A DNA stretch of 63,470 bases from Sinorhizobium sp. 8-89 (GTDB taxonomy: Bacteria > Pseudomonadota > Alphaproteobacteria > Rhizobiales > Rhizobiaceae): positions 1-63,470 of the forward strand of contig NZ_JASKLR010000029.1 of NCBI RefSeq assembly GCF_030124325.1, read 5' to 3'. Below are positions 46,001-54,807 of this stretch, in pieces. The translations under genes were made by a program, and so were the position numbers. Position 1 is the stretch's first letter. Every line of letters begins with the position of its first letter. Below the pieces are notes generated by a model, which searched no databases, was not told the DNA's origin, and saw only the letters and a program-made list of their open reading frames with translations.

Positions 46001-46375
46001 GAAGAAGCCCGCCATGCTCTGCCTCAGCCAAACCACGCTCAATGCACACGCGACGACCGGCCTGTGCCCTCTACCTCAAACGCGGGCGCACTCCCGCGCA
46101 GCGGGTTCGTTCTTCGGCCCCGAACGCGACGTTAGAGTATTCGATTGGTAATAGCCGCTCCTAGCGCTCTTTGCTCGTTCCGCGGGGCGTCAAACGGCAA
46201 CGTTCCACCCGACTAAGACGAGAGGAAGCCGGCGACATGCCGCCTGTCCAGGATGTCGATTCCTATCCCTCGCTTTGAATGGACCAGAACCGTCGGCCCC
46301 CTTATCGCCAGAGACAAAGCCTTGGGAAGATGACTAATTTCGCGATGACGCCATTCTGCCCCTGCCGGCCGGTGG
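46001..46375. other. Region between the IS91-type element and the nucleotide module
   Basis: About 375 bases with only short frames lacking ribosome-binding sites. It should contain the terIS end of the element and the 3' flank of the HD phosphohydrolase gene. No RNA gene recognised. Confidence 0.4.
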
Positions 46376-46924
46376 CTAACGGGTCATCGAAGAGAATTTC
46401 TCTAGGAAGAGTTCGCGCGCTTTTTCCGGGCGGAAGAAGCCGATTTGAATGGCAGCCGGCTTTACGTTCAAAGCGGCAGCCCAAAAATCGGTGCCCAATG
46501 GCATAAGTTGAGCTTGCTCCGCCGCAAGAACGCGCAAATCTGCCGCTTTGACGGCGGACTTCGATCTCGGGTCTAAGTTGAAGCGACGATTTACCGCGTC
46601 CTCCACGTTAGCTTCTATTTCCTTGTATTGAGGCAAAAGCTGCTTCAGCGGACGGGTGATGTCACCGACAAACGCCTCCGCGGCATCATGCAGCAGTGCC
46701 TCAAGCTGGAATTCCTCCACGGTATCACAGACATGCATTGAATGCTCGGCAACTGAGTAGAAATCCCTGCATTGGCCGGAAAACCGGCAGATGTTCGCTA
46801 GACCTTGTGCTATATCCTCAATTGTGAACTCGCTGTTCCAGGGATCGAGAAGATCGAACCAGTTTCCACTTGCCAACATGATGCTCGGCCCGGATTTAAT
46901 TTTAACAGCGACTTGAGCATTCAT
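46376..46924 (-). CDS. HD-domain phosphohydrolase, YfdR-like
   Basis: Of three consecutive ATGs the one at 46924 is spaced best from agggag. The 182-residue product has the HD metal set: His in SVAEHSMHV, His-Asp in LLHDAAEAFVGDITRPLK and Asp in KAADLRVLAAE. The block IEDIAQGLANICRFSGQ matches E. coli prophage YfdR and related 5'-deoxynucleotidases. It would remove phosphate from (d)NMPs or triphosphate from dNTPs. It is divergent from the kinase/PurA-like fusion 80 bases away; phage Z-genome cassettes likewise pair an HD enzyme (DatZ) with PurZ. Confidence 0.8.
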   Translation of the reverse strand: MNAQVAVKIKSGPSIMLASGNWFDLLDPWNSEFTIEDIAQGLANICRFSGQCRDFYSVAEHSMHVCDTVEEFQLEALLHDAAEAFVGDITRPLKQLLPQYKEIEANVEDAVNRRFNLDPRSKSAVKAADLRVLAAEQAQLMPLGTDFWAAALNVKPAAIQIGFFRPEKARELFLEKFSSMTR

Positions 46925-47003
46925 CATCATCTCCCTTGAGCGAATCACTTCGACACTGCTACCTATGGTCGATCGTGGTCGACACTCGGGGCGGGAGCAA
47001 GAG

Positions 47004-48605
47004 TTGAAGCAGGTAATTGTCCTTTCAGGTCCGATAGCCGTCGGAAAAACAGCATTTTCAGACGAACTTATGCGCCGCTATCCTTGCGAGAAGGTTTCCA
47101 CCAGAAAATACATCTTGAAGGTTAAGCAAGTTGCTGACGAGCGTAAGCCTCTGCAACAGGCTGGCGCTGAACTTGATATGGAAACGAACGGTTCTTGGGT
47201 TGCTGACGCAGTGAGTGCAGCGATCCCTAATACCGACAAAAGCTTTCTGCTCGTTGATAGCGCTCGAATCGCTGCCCAAGTAAGAGGCCTTAGAGATCGG
47301 TTCGGAGCCGAAAACGTTCACCATTTCCATTTGACAGCCCCTGATGACGTTCTCGAAAAGCGCTACCGAGAGCGAGCTAGCCTTGGAGACCAAACTGCAA
47401 CCTACGAGGAGGCAAAGGCCGACCTAATAGAGGCGGAAATCGAGAGCCTTGCTGCGATTGCGGACGTCGTTGTCTACACTGAAAAGTCCGAAGTGCCGTC
47501 ATGTGTAACTTACGTAACGGCCGGCCGTCTTTCTGTAGCGACGCCTCCTTCTTACGTCGATTTATTCGTCGGGGGCCAATGGGGAAGCGAGGGAAAGGGT
47601 AATATTTGCGCCCTTCTTGCGCATGAGTATGACGTTTTGGTCCGAGTTGGGGGACCGAATGCTGGCCACAAGGTGAAGAATCCTGAATACACCTATCGGC
47701 AGCTCCCATCCGGCACAGGATCAAACCAAGAAGCCGAAATTTACATCGCAGCCGGCTCGACAATATGGCTGGAGACGCTACTGAAAGAAATCGATGATCA
47801 CCCCTGGCTGAAGAAAGGCGGGCTTCTGATCGACCCTCAGGCAATGATCATCGAGGAAAAGGACAGAGAGATTGAGGAAAAGCTGCTCGCCGGAATTTCG
47901 TCGACTAAACAGGGTGTAGGATCAGCAGCCGCACGCAAAATTCTTGGAAGAGACGGTGAGCTCGAGTGGGGGCCTCCTGTCAGACTCGCTCGCCAGATCG
48001 AGGCACTTCAGCCATATATTGGCAATGTCAGTCAAAGGATTGAGCAAGTGCTGGCGAGCGGCAAGAAAATCATGTTGGAGGGCACTCAGGGCACTGATCT
48101 CAGCATTCACCATGGGTCTTATCCGCATGTCACCTCTCGGGAAACCTCAGCCACGGGGTGTCTCTCGGATGCAGGTGTCCCCTTCACAAAGCTCAGGCGC
48201 GTTGTCGTGGTTGCTCGTACCTATCCAATCCGGGTCGGTGGCGAGTCGGGACCGATGGGGGTCGAAATCAGTTTTGACGATATCGCGCAGCGTTCGGGCT
48301 TGCCGGTTGAGCAAATCGGAAAAACAGAAATTGGAAGCGTATCAGGTAAAAGCCGCCGGATGGCCGAATTTGATTGGGAACGCATGAGGCGCTCAGTCTA
48401 CTGGAATGGAGCGACCGATATCGCCCTCACGTTCGTAGACTATCTCGGAGCGGAAAATGTTTCAGCGGTGAGCTTCAATGATCTAAACGCCGGAGCCCAG
48501 AAATTCATTTCCGACGTTGAGCGAATATGCAATGTGCCGGTGTCTTTGATTTCCAAAGGCTTTGGGCGCGACGGTCTGATCGACCAAAGGAAATGGAATG
48601 ACTGA
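47004..48605 (+). CDS. P-loop kinase fused to a PurZ-like adenylosuccinate synthetase domain
   Basis: TTG 47004 has gggag six bases upstream and gives MKQVIVLSGPIAVGKTAF; an in-frame ATG at 46965 lacks a site. Residues 1-170 are a P-loop NMP-kinase-like domain (Walker A GPIAVGKT, 9-16). Residues about 184-533 are an adenylosuccinate synthetase: GGQWGSEGKG (190-199), GPNAGHK with His222, EGTQGTDLSIHHGSYPHVTS, ARTYPIRVGGESGP and SVSGKSRR. The PurA catalytic Asp (WGDEGKG) is Ser195 here, as in phage PurZ, which makes 2-aminoadenylosuccinate from dGMP. A dGMP-type substrate, with the kinase domain handling the nucleotide, is inferred. The stop overlaps the next gene by 8 bases. Confidence 0.85.
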   Translation: MKQVIVLSGPIAVGKTAFSDELMRRYPCEKVSTRKYILKVKQVADERKPLQQAGAELDMETNGSWVADAVSAAIPNTDKSFLLVDSARIAAQVRGLRDRFGAENVHHFHLTAPDDVLEKRYRERASLGDQTATYEEAKADLIEAEIESLAAIADVVVYTEKSEVPSCVTYVTAGRLSVATPPSYVDLFVGGQWGSEGKGNICALLAHEYDVLVRVGGPNAGHKVKNPEYTYRQLPSGTGSNQEAEIYIAAGSTIWLETLLKEIDDHPWLKKGGLLIDPQAMIIEEKDREIEEKLLAGISSTKQGVGSAAARKILGRDGELEWGPPVRLARQIEALQPYIGNVSQRIEQVLASGKKIMLEGTQGTDLSIHHGSYPHVTSRETSATGCLSDAGVPFTKLRRVVVVARTYPIRVGGESGPMGVEISFDDIAQRSGLPVEQIGKTEIGSVSGKSRRMAEFDWERMRRSVYWNGATDIALTFVDYLGAENVSAVSFNDLNAGAQKFISDVERICNVPVSLISKGFGRDGLIDQRKWND

Positions 48606-49287
48606 AGAGGAACTTATAGCGACATATCCGCGTCTTTATCATATGGCGCACGATGGCGCATGGCCCGCCATCGAGCAACATGGGTTGCTGAGTGCGAGCG
48701 CATTGCTCGACTTATATGCTGTCGATGGCGAACGTCGCTTTGCACTCGAATCTCAGCGGCGCCCCGACTCCGTCGGACTGCAACGCCAAGGCTTGATGGG
48801 TGCGGTTATCAGAGATCAGAAGCCGATGCGTGATCATCTACTGGCACGCTGTCTGCAAGATGGGCTTACTCCACAGGAGTGGTACGAGATTCTCAACTCG
48901 CGCAGCTTCTTCTGGTTGTCCTCCGAGAGAATTTGGAGGTTGCTGAGAGCTCGGGCCTATCGCGAACAGCCTCAAACCGTGCTGACAATCGATACCGCCG
49001 GTTTGGTGGCCGCACATCGTGAGAGGATATGGCTCAGTCCCATAAACAGCGGTTCGACGCTTTTTAATCCTCAACCGCGGGGAAATGATACATTCCGACG
49101 TGTCGCTGACTTCCCATTTAGAGAAAGATCCAAACGTCGGAAGGAAGACAACGTGGTGGAGCTTGTCGTTGACCACTCGGTACCGGATGTCGCAGCACAC
49201 GTATTAGCCGTCCATCGCGTGCAGGACGACCAAATTGTGGAAGAGATCTGGCGGAGTGAACGGGCTGGTGCCACCGACCGCCCCTAA
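48598..49287 (+). CDS. DUF7002-family protein
   Basis: The 229-residue protein begins TYPRLYHMAHDGAWPAIEQH followed by GLLSASALLDLY. This opening is typical of the DUF7002 family and recalls the start of ADP-ribosyltransferase-like folds (LYH ... GLL). Later parts are WLSSERIWRLLRAR and a C-terminal beta-rich region (VVELVVDHSVPDVAAHV). It is translationally coupled to the PurZ-like fusion. Base modification by ADP-ribosylation would fit a nucleic-acid-directed system, but no activity is established. Confidence 0.6.
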   Translation: MTEEELIATYPRLYHMAHDGAWPAIEQHGLLSASALLDLYAVDGERRFALESQRRPDSVGLQRQGLMGAVIRDQKPMRDHLLARCLQDGLTPQEWYEILNSRSFFWLSSERIWRLLRARAYREQPQTVLTIDTAGLVAAHRERIWLSPINSGSTLFNPQPRGNDTFRRVADFPFRERSKRRKEDNVVELVVDHSVPDVAAHVLAVHRVQDDQIVEEIWRSERAGATDRP

Positions 49288-50657
49288 GCTCTGTCGACCG
49301 TCGGTTTGAGCCTCGCAGGGAATTTCGCTTTTCTGAGAAGGTCGGCAACGTGGCTCGTCAAGCCAACGCTGCCGACAATCAAGATACCTTGTCCCTCGGA
49401 AAGCGTCGCAAGCAACTCACGCAGGGCTTCAAGCCCCGCCGCAGTCGTGAATTCAACCCAAGATTTTGCCTCACCCGGAACAATGACATCTGCCTGCGTG
49501 CCAGTCGCGCCACAGTGCAGCTGTACGATCCAGACGACATCACCATCATGCACCCACTCAAATCGCACCGGCCCAAGCCGGCTTGCCAGCACCGAATACG
49601 TTGCTCGCACATTTTCGATCACAAACGCAGGGAGATCTTCGGGTGAGTCTAGGCCGAGCATAAAGCGGTCACCTTCCCCGCGTCGGCCTTCGACTATTAT
49701 CAGATCCTTCGCACCAGCAACGGCCGCTCCGGAGTATTTCGCTCGGACTGCAGATTGACATAGGACAGACCGAAGCTGGGTTCCCTCTGGATCTTCCTTC
49801 AACAGAAGTGCAAACGGATCGAGCCACCCCTTGACCGTCGTATAGAGTCCAGGCTGGGGTTCGACTGGAGAGGTTCTCGTCCAAACTTCAAAGGACCCCG
49901 TCTCCCGACCGAAGGTAAATGGCGCGACACGTCTTCCCACGACGGTGGTCTTGGGGACGGGTAACCCGAGGGAATCCGCTATAAGTAGACCGAAAGCTTT
50001 ATCTCCAAGGTGGCGGCTAAATCGGTTCGGCCAACTTATCGGAGGAGATAGGAAATTAGGCGTGTCCCTCTCGTACTCCCATATGATCGTATGCCGCTGA
50101 TGATATCCACGCGGCTTAGGGTGGATGCTGAATTCGACGCGAGCATTTGCTGCAAAGCTCAGGTCGGGAGCGAAGCCGTAGACAGTCTCCAGAACTTTCA
50201 TTCCGAGTGGAAATGGCAACGAGGCTACGCCAGGTTTTTCCACACAACGCGGCGTATCGTCCGGTGAAAACTCGATTAATTGCCCCTGCGCCACGCCAGA
50301 GACGCCACCGTCTTCGACGTCGATCGTTTCGTTGACAATCAGGTGTAGCCGCTCGGCGGATAGCCGCTGAAGTTCAGCCACAACGGCATCAGCCGAACTC
50401 AAGCCGTAAATGAATTCGCGGCTCCGTGGACTTTGCGGTTCGTAGCTTCTGATATTCACCATTTTGTCAGAGCTGTTGGCCAGCAGGGCAACGATCGCCT
50501 CCCGGACACTCGAAAAGCGGTGGTTTTCCTCATACCCGGTTATCCTGCAATAGCTTTGGACGAGAGAGCCATTTTGGCTGGGGCGAAAGCTTGCGAATTG
50601 CGCCACATTCGCGGTCGCAGCCAAGGAGTTGAGGATTTCGTCTTTATGAAGCGGCAT
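49284..50657 (-). CDS. PEP/pyruvate-binding (ATP-grasp)-like protein
   Basis: ATG 50657 (MPLHKDEILNSL) follows gggagg and gives 457 residues. The N-terminal ~180 residues are unassigned. The rest has features of ATP-grasp domains of the PEP-synthase type: VEFSIHPKPRGY with HTIIWEYE, then GLPVPKTTVVGRR and VRFEWVHDGDVVWIVQLHCG. It converges on the DUF7002 gene with overlapping stops. An ATP-grasp partner beside a PurA-like enzyme suggests nucleotide or peptide ligation, but the substrate is unknown. Confidence 0.5.
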   Translation of the reverse strand: MPLHKDEILNSLAATANVAQFASFRPSQNGSLVQSYCRITGYEENHRFSSVREAIVALLANSSDKMVNIRSYEPQSPRSREFIYGLSSADAVVAELQRLSAERLHLIVNETIDVEDGGVSGVAQGQLIEFSPDDTPRCVEKPGVASLPFPLGMKVLETVYGFAPDLSFAANARVEFSIHPKPRGYHQRHTIIWEYERDTPNFLSPPISWPNRFSRHLGDKAFGLLIADSLGLPVPKTTVVGRRVAPFTFGRETGSFEVWTRTSPVEPQPGLYTTVKGWLDPFALLLKEDPEGTQLRSVLCQSAVRAKYSGAAVAGAKDLIIVEGRRGEGDRFMLGLDSPEDLPAFVIENVRATYSVLASRLGPVRFEWVHDGDVVWIVQLHCGATGTQADVIVPGEAKSWVEFTTAAGLEALRELLATLSEGQGILIVGSVGLTSHVADLLRKAKFPARLKPTVDRA

Positions 50658-50774
50658 TAGTCCTCCCGGTCGCTGTTGTTGCTCGCTCTTACAAATCTGC
50701 GGCCTTACTAACAACCCTTTTCGGGGTGTAGAGCGCATGAGGGCAGCGCCCACTTTGGATGACATCAATTTTGT

Positions 50775-50859
50775 CCATCGTTAATTGACATATTTCCAGG
50801 CATGTAAAGATGTCCTCGCATTGGCTTTAAGTATGGGCTATAATGTCAATCATGGATGG
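50775..50859. promoter_or_regulatory. Inverted-repeat operator in the AbiE promoter
   Basis: CCATC-N4-ATTGACAT (50775-50791) is repeated inverted as ATGTCAAT-N4-GATGG (50843-50859), 13 of 17 positions identical. TTGACA (50785-50790) and TATAAT (50839-50844) lie in or next to the arms. AbiEi antitoxins are known to repress their own operon through a pair of inverted repeats, which fits. The right arm overlaps the first possible start codons. Confidence 0.65.
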
Positions 50860-51697
50860 ACATACAGGGTCAAAGCTAAAGCATCTTTTGCAGGCCGTGC
50901 CCCCGGGCTTCCTAGTGGACACGGCATGGATGACCCGACGTGCCGTCTCCCGGCAATCTGTCTCAGCCTACGTCAAGCGGGGATGGCTCGAACGAGTGAT
51001 GCAGGGTCTTTTCCGTCGCCCCTTCGCGCATGGAGAGAACCTAGAAGTACGCAATGGATGGAAGATCCCGCTACTGTCGGCTCAGTGGATAATGAGGCAC
51101 GAGTTTCACGTCGGAGGAATAAGCGCGCTGAGCCTCCGCGGCCATTCGCACTATCTGCCGCTGGGAGGTAGTTTCGTGCTCAAACTCTACGGACCGGATG
51201 TTCCTCGCTGGCTGCTCAAGCTGCGAATGGATGCTCGCGTGGTACACAGAAGCGACGCCTTGTTCAACGGCGACACTTTTGGCGTCGAGGACACCGAATT
51301 CGACTTGTCCGACGGTTCGGATAGCGAGCTCGCATCCAGTCCCTGGCGTTGGCCGATCAAAATGTCTTCCGCGGAACGAGCGATCCTCGAGGCGATGGAC
51401 GAGTTGCCGACATCCGAGAGCTTCGACACGATCGACACCCTGTTTGAGGGTCTCGTAAATCTCCGCCCGAAACTGCTGACCGCGCTGCTTGAGAAATGCC
51501 AGAGCGTCAAGGTCAAACGGCTGTTCTTCGTCTATGCTGACAAGCATTCGCATGCCTGGCGCAGGTACATCGATATGTCGAGGATCGACATGGGGCGTGG
51601 CGACCGGGCACTGGCGAGTGGCGGACGGCTTCATCCCCTTTACCGTATAACAATCCCAGCCAACCTAATGCCGAAGGAAGCCGACGATGGCGCGTGA
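50852..51697 (+). CDS. abiEi: AbiEi-family antitoxin (type IV toxin-antitoxin)
   Basis: The 281-residue protein has an N-terminal winged-helix region (WMTRRAVSRQSVSAYVKRGWLERV, about residues 28-51) typical of AbiEi, then the AbiEi C-terminal region with GISALSLRGHSHYLP and MSSAERAILEAMDELP. ATG 50852 is used; 50843 is possible. It represses its own promoter and counteracts the toxin encoded by the next gene. Its stop overlaps that gene's start by 11 bases. Confidence 0.8.
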   Translation: MDGHTGSKLKHLLQAVPPGFLVDTAWMTRRAVSRQSVSAYVKRGWLERVMQGLFRRPFAHGENLEVRNGWKIPLLSAQWIMRHEFHVGGISALSLRGHSHYLPLGGSFVLKLYGPDVPRWLLKLRMDARVVHRSDALFNGDTFGVEDTEFDLSDGSDSELASSPWRWPIKMSSAERAILEAMDELPTSESFDTIDTLFEGLVNLRPKLLTALLEKCQSVKVKRLFFVYADKHSHAWRRYIDMSRIDMGRGDRALASGGRLHPLYRITIPANLMPKEADDGA

Positions 51698-52603
51698 ACA
51701 ATACATGCGACAGGTCGAACTGCTGGTCCGTACGTTGCCCTATATCGCGCGTCATCAGGCATTTGCGCTCAAGGGTGGGACCGCCATCAATCTGTTTTAT
51801 CGCAACATGCCCCGACTGTCGGTCGATATTGACCTCACCTATCTACCCATCGAAGATCGTGACACGACGCTAAAGGGCATTGACAGCTCACTTGAGCACA
51901 TTCGGGAAGATCTTCTGCGCAACCTGAGCGGCGTGACGGTCCAACGGATCGCCGGTGGCGGTAACAACGACACGCGCGTTCTGGTTCGGCAAGGCGGTGC
52001 CGAGATCAAAATCGAGGCGTCTCCGGTTGCACGCGGGACAGTGCATCCGACCGAACTGCGTATCGTCAGCGACCTCGTGGCCGACACGTTCGGGTTCGCT
52101 GAGATGCAGGTTCTCTCATTCGAGGATCTTTTCGGTGGCAAGCTTCACGCGGCAGTTGATCGGCAACATCCGCGCGACCTTTACGACGTCATGCTGCTCT
52201 ATGAGAACGAGGGACTGACGGACGCGCTGTTTCGAACGTTCCTCGTTTATGTTGCCAGTTCGGGTCGACCGCCGCATGAGCTCATCAGGCCATCGTTTTC
52301 CGCCCTCGATCAGGTCTTCATGAAGGAGTTCGAGGGTATGACGACCAAGTCGGTCACGCTCGACGAATTGGTGGAAGTGAGGTCGAGGTTGGCAAAGGAC
52401 CTGAGCGATCGGCTTGACGAAAACGAATGCGCTTCCTGCTCTCGCTTCATGATGCTGAGCCGGACTTCGAGTCAATCGGCTTGCCGCAAGCCGCTGATTT
52501 GCCCGCCGTTCGGTGGAAGCTGCTCAACCTCGCTAAGCTAAGACGGGACAATCCGACAAAGCATGCCGAGCAGCGTCGGGCGATAGAGGGAATGTTGGCC
52601 TAG
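51687..52603 (+). pseudogene. abiEii: AbiEii-family nucleotidyltransferase toxin, C-terminal frameshift
   Basis: The protein has the AbiEii core: FALKGGTAINLFYRNMPRL with SVDIDLTY (the GS-like motif and the D-x-D of nucleotidyltransferases) and later FEDLFGGKLHAAVDRQHPRD with LYDVMLLY. The main frame ends at 52541 with a non-natural tail. A better tail lies one frame over (FLLSLHDAEPDF ... RRDNPTKHAEQRRAIEGMLA, stop 52603), implying an indel near 52430. The catalytic part is intact, so activity may remain. AbiEii toxins transfer nucleotides and block growth during phage infection. Confidence 0.75.
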
Positions 52604-52754
52604 CGCAGCGGCGCCCCTGCGAATGCCCGTATGCGAGCTCTCAGATTGGATTACTCGACGTAACCAAAAACCAGGACACGGGGTCTCCGCTACGAGCACA
52701 ATGACAGCATAGGGAACGGCACCGTGAATTCGCAGTCACCTTGAAGGTGGAGTG

Positions 52755-53640
52755 TGTTGATTTGCACTGAGAAGTGATCCGGCATTGCGTGATATTTTCA
52801 TCGAGAATTGACCCATGTTTTGAACCTTGCTCCGCGTGTTTTCAGCGGGAGCTATGGAGTGATCGACATGGCGTTATTAAGCGTGATCCGACGCTGGCAT
52901 TTTCGAGAGCATCTATCGATCCGGGAGATATGCCGCAGGACCGGCTTGTCCCGGAACACCATCCGTAAATACCTGCGCCTGAATGGTGTGGAGCCGAAGT
53001 TCAAAGTTCCGGAGCGCCCGAGCAAGCTTGATCCCTTTGCCGACCGGCTATCGGCCTGGCTGAAGACGGAAGCCAACAAATCCCGCAAACAGAAGCGGAC
53101 TCTTAAACAGCTCCATGCCGACCTGCTGAGCTTGGGCTACGAGGGTTCTTATTGCCGTGTCGCCGCTTTCGCTCGGGATTGGAGAGCCGATCGGCAGAGA
53201 GAGCTTCAGACGTCGGGACGCGGAACATTCGTGCCTTTGGCATTCGCACCCGGTGAAGCGTTCCAGTTCGACTGGTCCGAGGACTGGGCGATCATCGGCA
53301 ATGAGCGGACCAAGCTGTAGGTGGCCCATACGAAGCTGAGCTACAGCCGCACCTTCATTGTCCGAGCCTATCTCCTGCAGACACACGAGATGCTGTTCGA
53401 CGCCCACAATCATGCGTTCCGTGTCTTTGGCGGCATTCCTCGCCGCGGCATCTACGACAACATGAAGACGGCGATCGACAAGGTCGGGCGCGGCAAGGAG
53501 CGCGACGTCAATGTCCGCTTCCTGGCGATGGCCAGCCACTATCTGTTCGAACCCGAGTTCTGCAATCCGGCGTCGGGCTGGGAGAAGGGACAGGTCGAGA
53601 AGAACGTTTAGGATGCGCGGCATCGACTCAGGTAGGTGCC
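52755..53640 (+). mobile_element. IS21-family element remnant (left end and istA)
   Basis: The left end begins TGTTGATTTGCACTGAGAAG at 52755 with a related repeat (tcgagaattgaccc) at 52801, as is typical of the multiple terminal repeats of IS21. The istA reading frame follows. The right part, including istB, is absent; the sequence departs from the element near 53640. Confidence 0.65.
52868..53640 (+). pseudogene. istA: IstA transposase of IS21, two nonsense mutations, truncated
   Basis: ATG 52868 starts MALLSVIRRWHFREHLSIRE, then the HTH RRTGLSRNTIRKYL and the DDE beginning QFDWSEDWAIIGNE. The frame is interrupted by TAG at 53318 (…TKL*VAHTKLSYSR), where the family has Gln. It resumes through FDAHNHAFRVFGG to a second TAG at 53609 (EKNV*DARHRL), again at a Gln. 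Both look like CAG-to-TAG changes. The rest of the DDE domain is lost. Confidence 0.8.
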
Positions 53641-53781
53641 ATCACGCAGCGCACCGGTGCGATGCTTGTAGCCCACCTGCCCGGTGCGCCCGCCGCCGAT
53701 CATGCCCCAGCGAAGCGGGCGGGAAATCGTTCTTTCTCTATTGATCATCGGATCATCTTTCCTGAAAGGTGGCCCACCGAT

Positions 53782-54807
53782 TCATTCCGCCGCCACGGCA
53801 GTCGGAGGTCCGTAAAGACTGGGTTTCGCGATTATGTTGACTGGTTCAAGCCCGCCGCTTGCCGCGGCACGCAGAGCGGCATCGGCCACCAGCGTGGCCG
53901 CGTATCCATCCCAGGTAGAAGGACCAGTCGCGGTGCCCTCATGGGCGGCCACGATCCATTCGCGGAACTCCTGGTCGTATGCTTCGATGAAGCGCTCGCG
54001 CCAGTCCTCGGGGATCGCCTGACGGATGCCGCTTGAATCCGAGATCACCGTTGCGGGGCGGTTCGGCAGTGCGGCGACGCCCGCCTCGCAGCTGACCTCG
54101 CCGCGGATGTCATAGCCATAGGAGATATTCACCGAAATCTCGACATCGACCAGTACGCCCGACGCCAGGCGCAGGAGCACGAAGACCGGATCGCGCAGTT
54201 CGCCACCACGCGAGGATCGGCGCGGCATGCGCACTTCGACCCCGGCGATCTCGTCCGACAGGAGCCAGCGGGAGATGTCTGCGTCATGTACGAGCGTGTC
54301 GTTAAGCGGCATCTCGGACGTGTAGAGGCCCTCGGGCACTGAAGCATTGCGATGCACGGAATGGAACATCAACGGCGCGCCAAGTTTCCGCTCATCGATC
54401 ACGGCTTTCAGGCGGCGATAGTCGGCATCGAAACGCCGCATGAAACCTACCTGCACGAGACGCCGGCCAAAGGCCACTTCGGCTTCCATCACGCGAAGCG
54501 CGGCCGCCTCGGATGTCACCAAGGGCTTTTCGCAGAGGACCGGCTTACCGGCGGCGATAGAGGCGAGCAGCTGCTCCTCATGCGCCGGTCCCCAGGAGCA
54601 GATGACCACGGCCTGCACTTTATCCGCAGAAATCAAAGCCGTGGGGGTGGCGAACACCTCCGCTCCTTCGGGGGCGGCAGCAGCGGCGCGGGCCTGGTCG
54701 ATGTCGGTGACACCGACGACCTCGACGCCAGAAAGGACTTTCGTAAGGCGGCGGATATGATCCTGGCCGATCATACCCGTGCCGATGACACCAACCTGGA
54801 GAGTCAT
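53782..54807 (-). CDS. Gfo/Idh/MocA oxidoreductase, inositol 2-dehydrogenase-like
   Basis: ATG 54807 ([18 protein letters not shown], after gggggcg) gives 341 residues. The Rossmann motif is [14 protein letters not shown] contains the conserved Lys (CEKPLVTS, near 96-103), and [10 protein letters not shown] supplies the catalytic Asp/His pattern of myo-inositol dehydrogenases. It oxidises a polyol or sugar with NAD. The ATG overlaps the stop of the isomerase gene (ATGA), so they form one operon with the ABC genes upstream. Inositol or a related cyclitol is likely but not certain. Confidence 0.8.
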   Translation of the reverse strand: MTLQVGVIGTGMIGQDHIRRLTKVLSGVEVVGVTDIDQARAAAAAPEGAEVFATPTALISADKVQAVVICSWGPAHEEQLLASIAAGKPVLCEKPLVTSEAAALRVMEAEVAFGRRLVQVGFMRRFDADYRRLKAVIDERKLGAPLMFHSVHRNASVPEGLYTSEMPLNDTLVHDADISRWLLSDEIAGVEVRMPRRSSRGGELRDPVFVLLRLASGVLVDVEISVNISYGYDIRGEVSCEAGVAALPNRPATVISDSSGIRQAIPEDWRERFIEAYDQEFREWIVAAHEGTATGPSTWDGYAATLVADAALRAAASGGLEPVNIIAKPSLYGPPTAVAAE

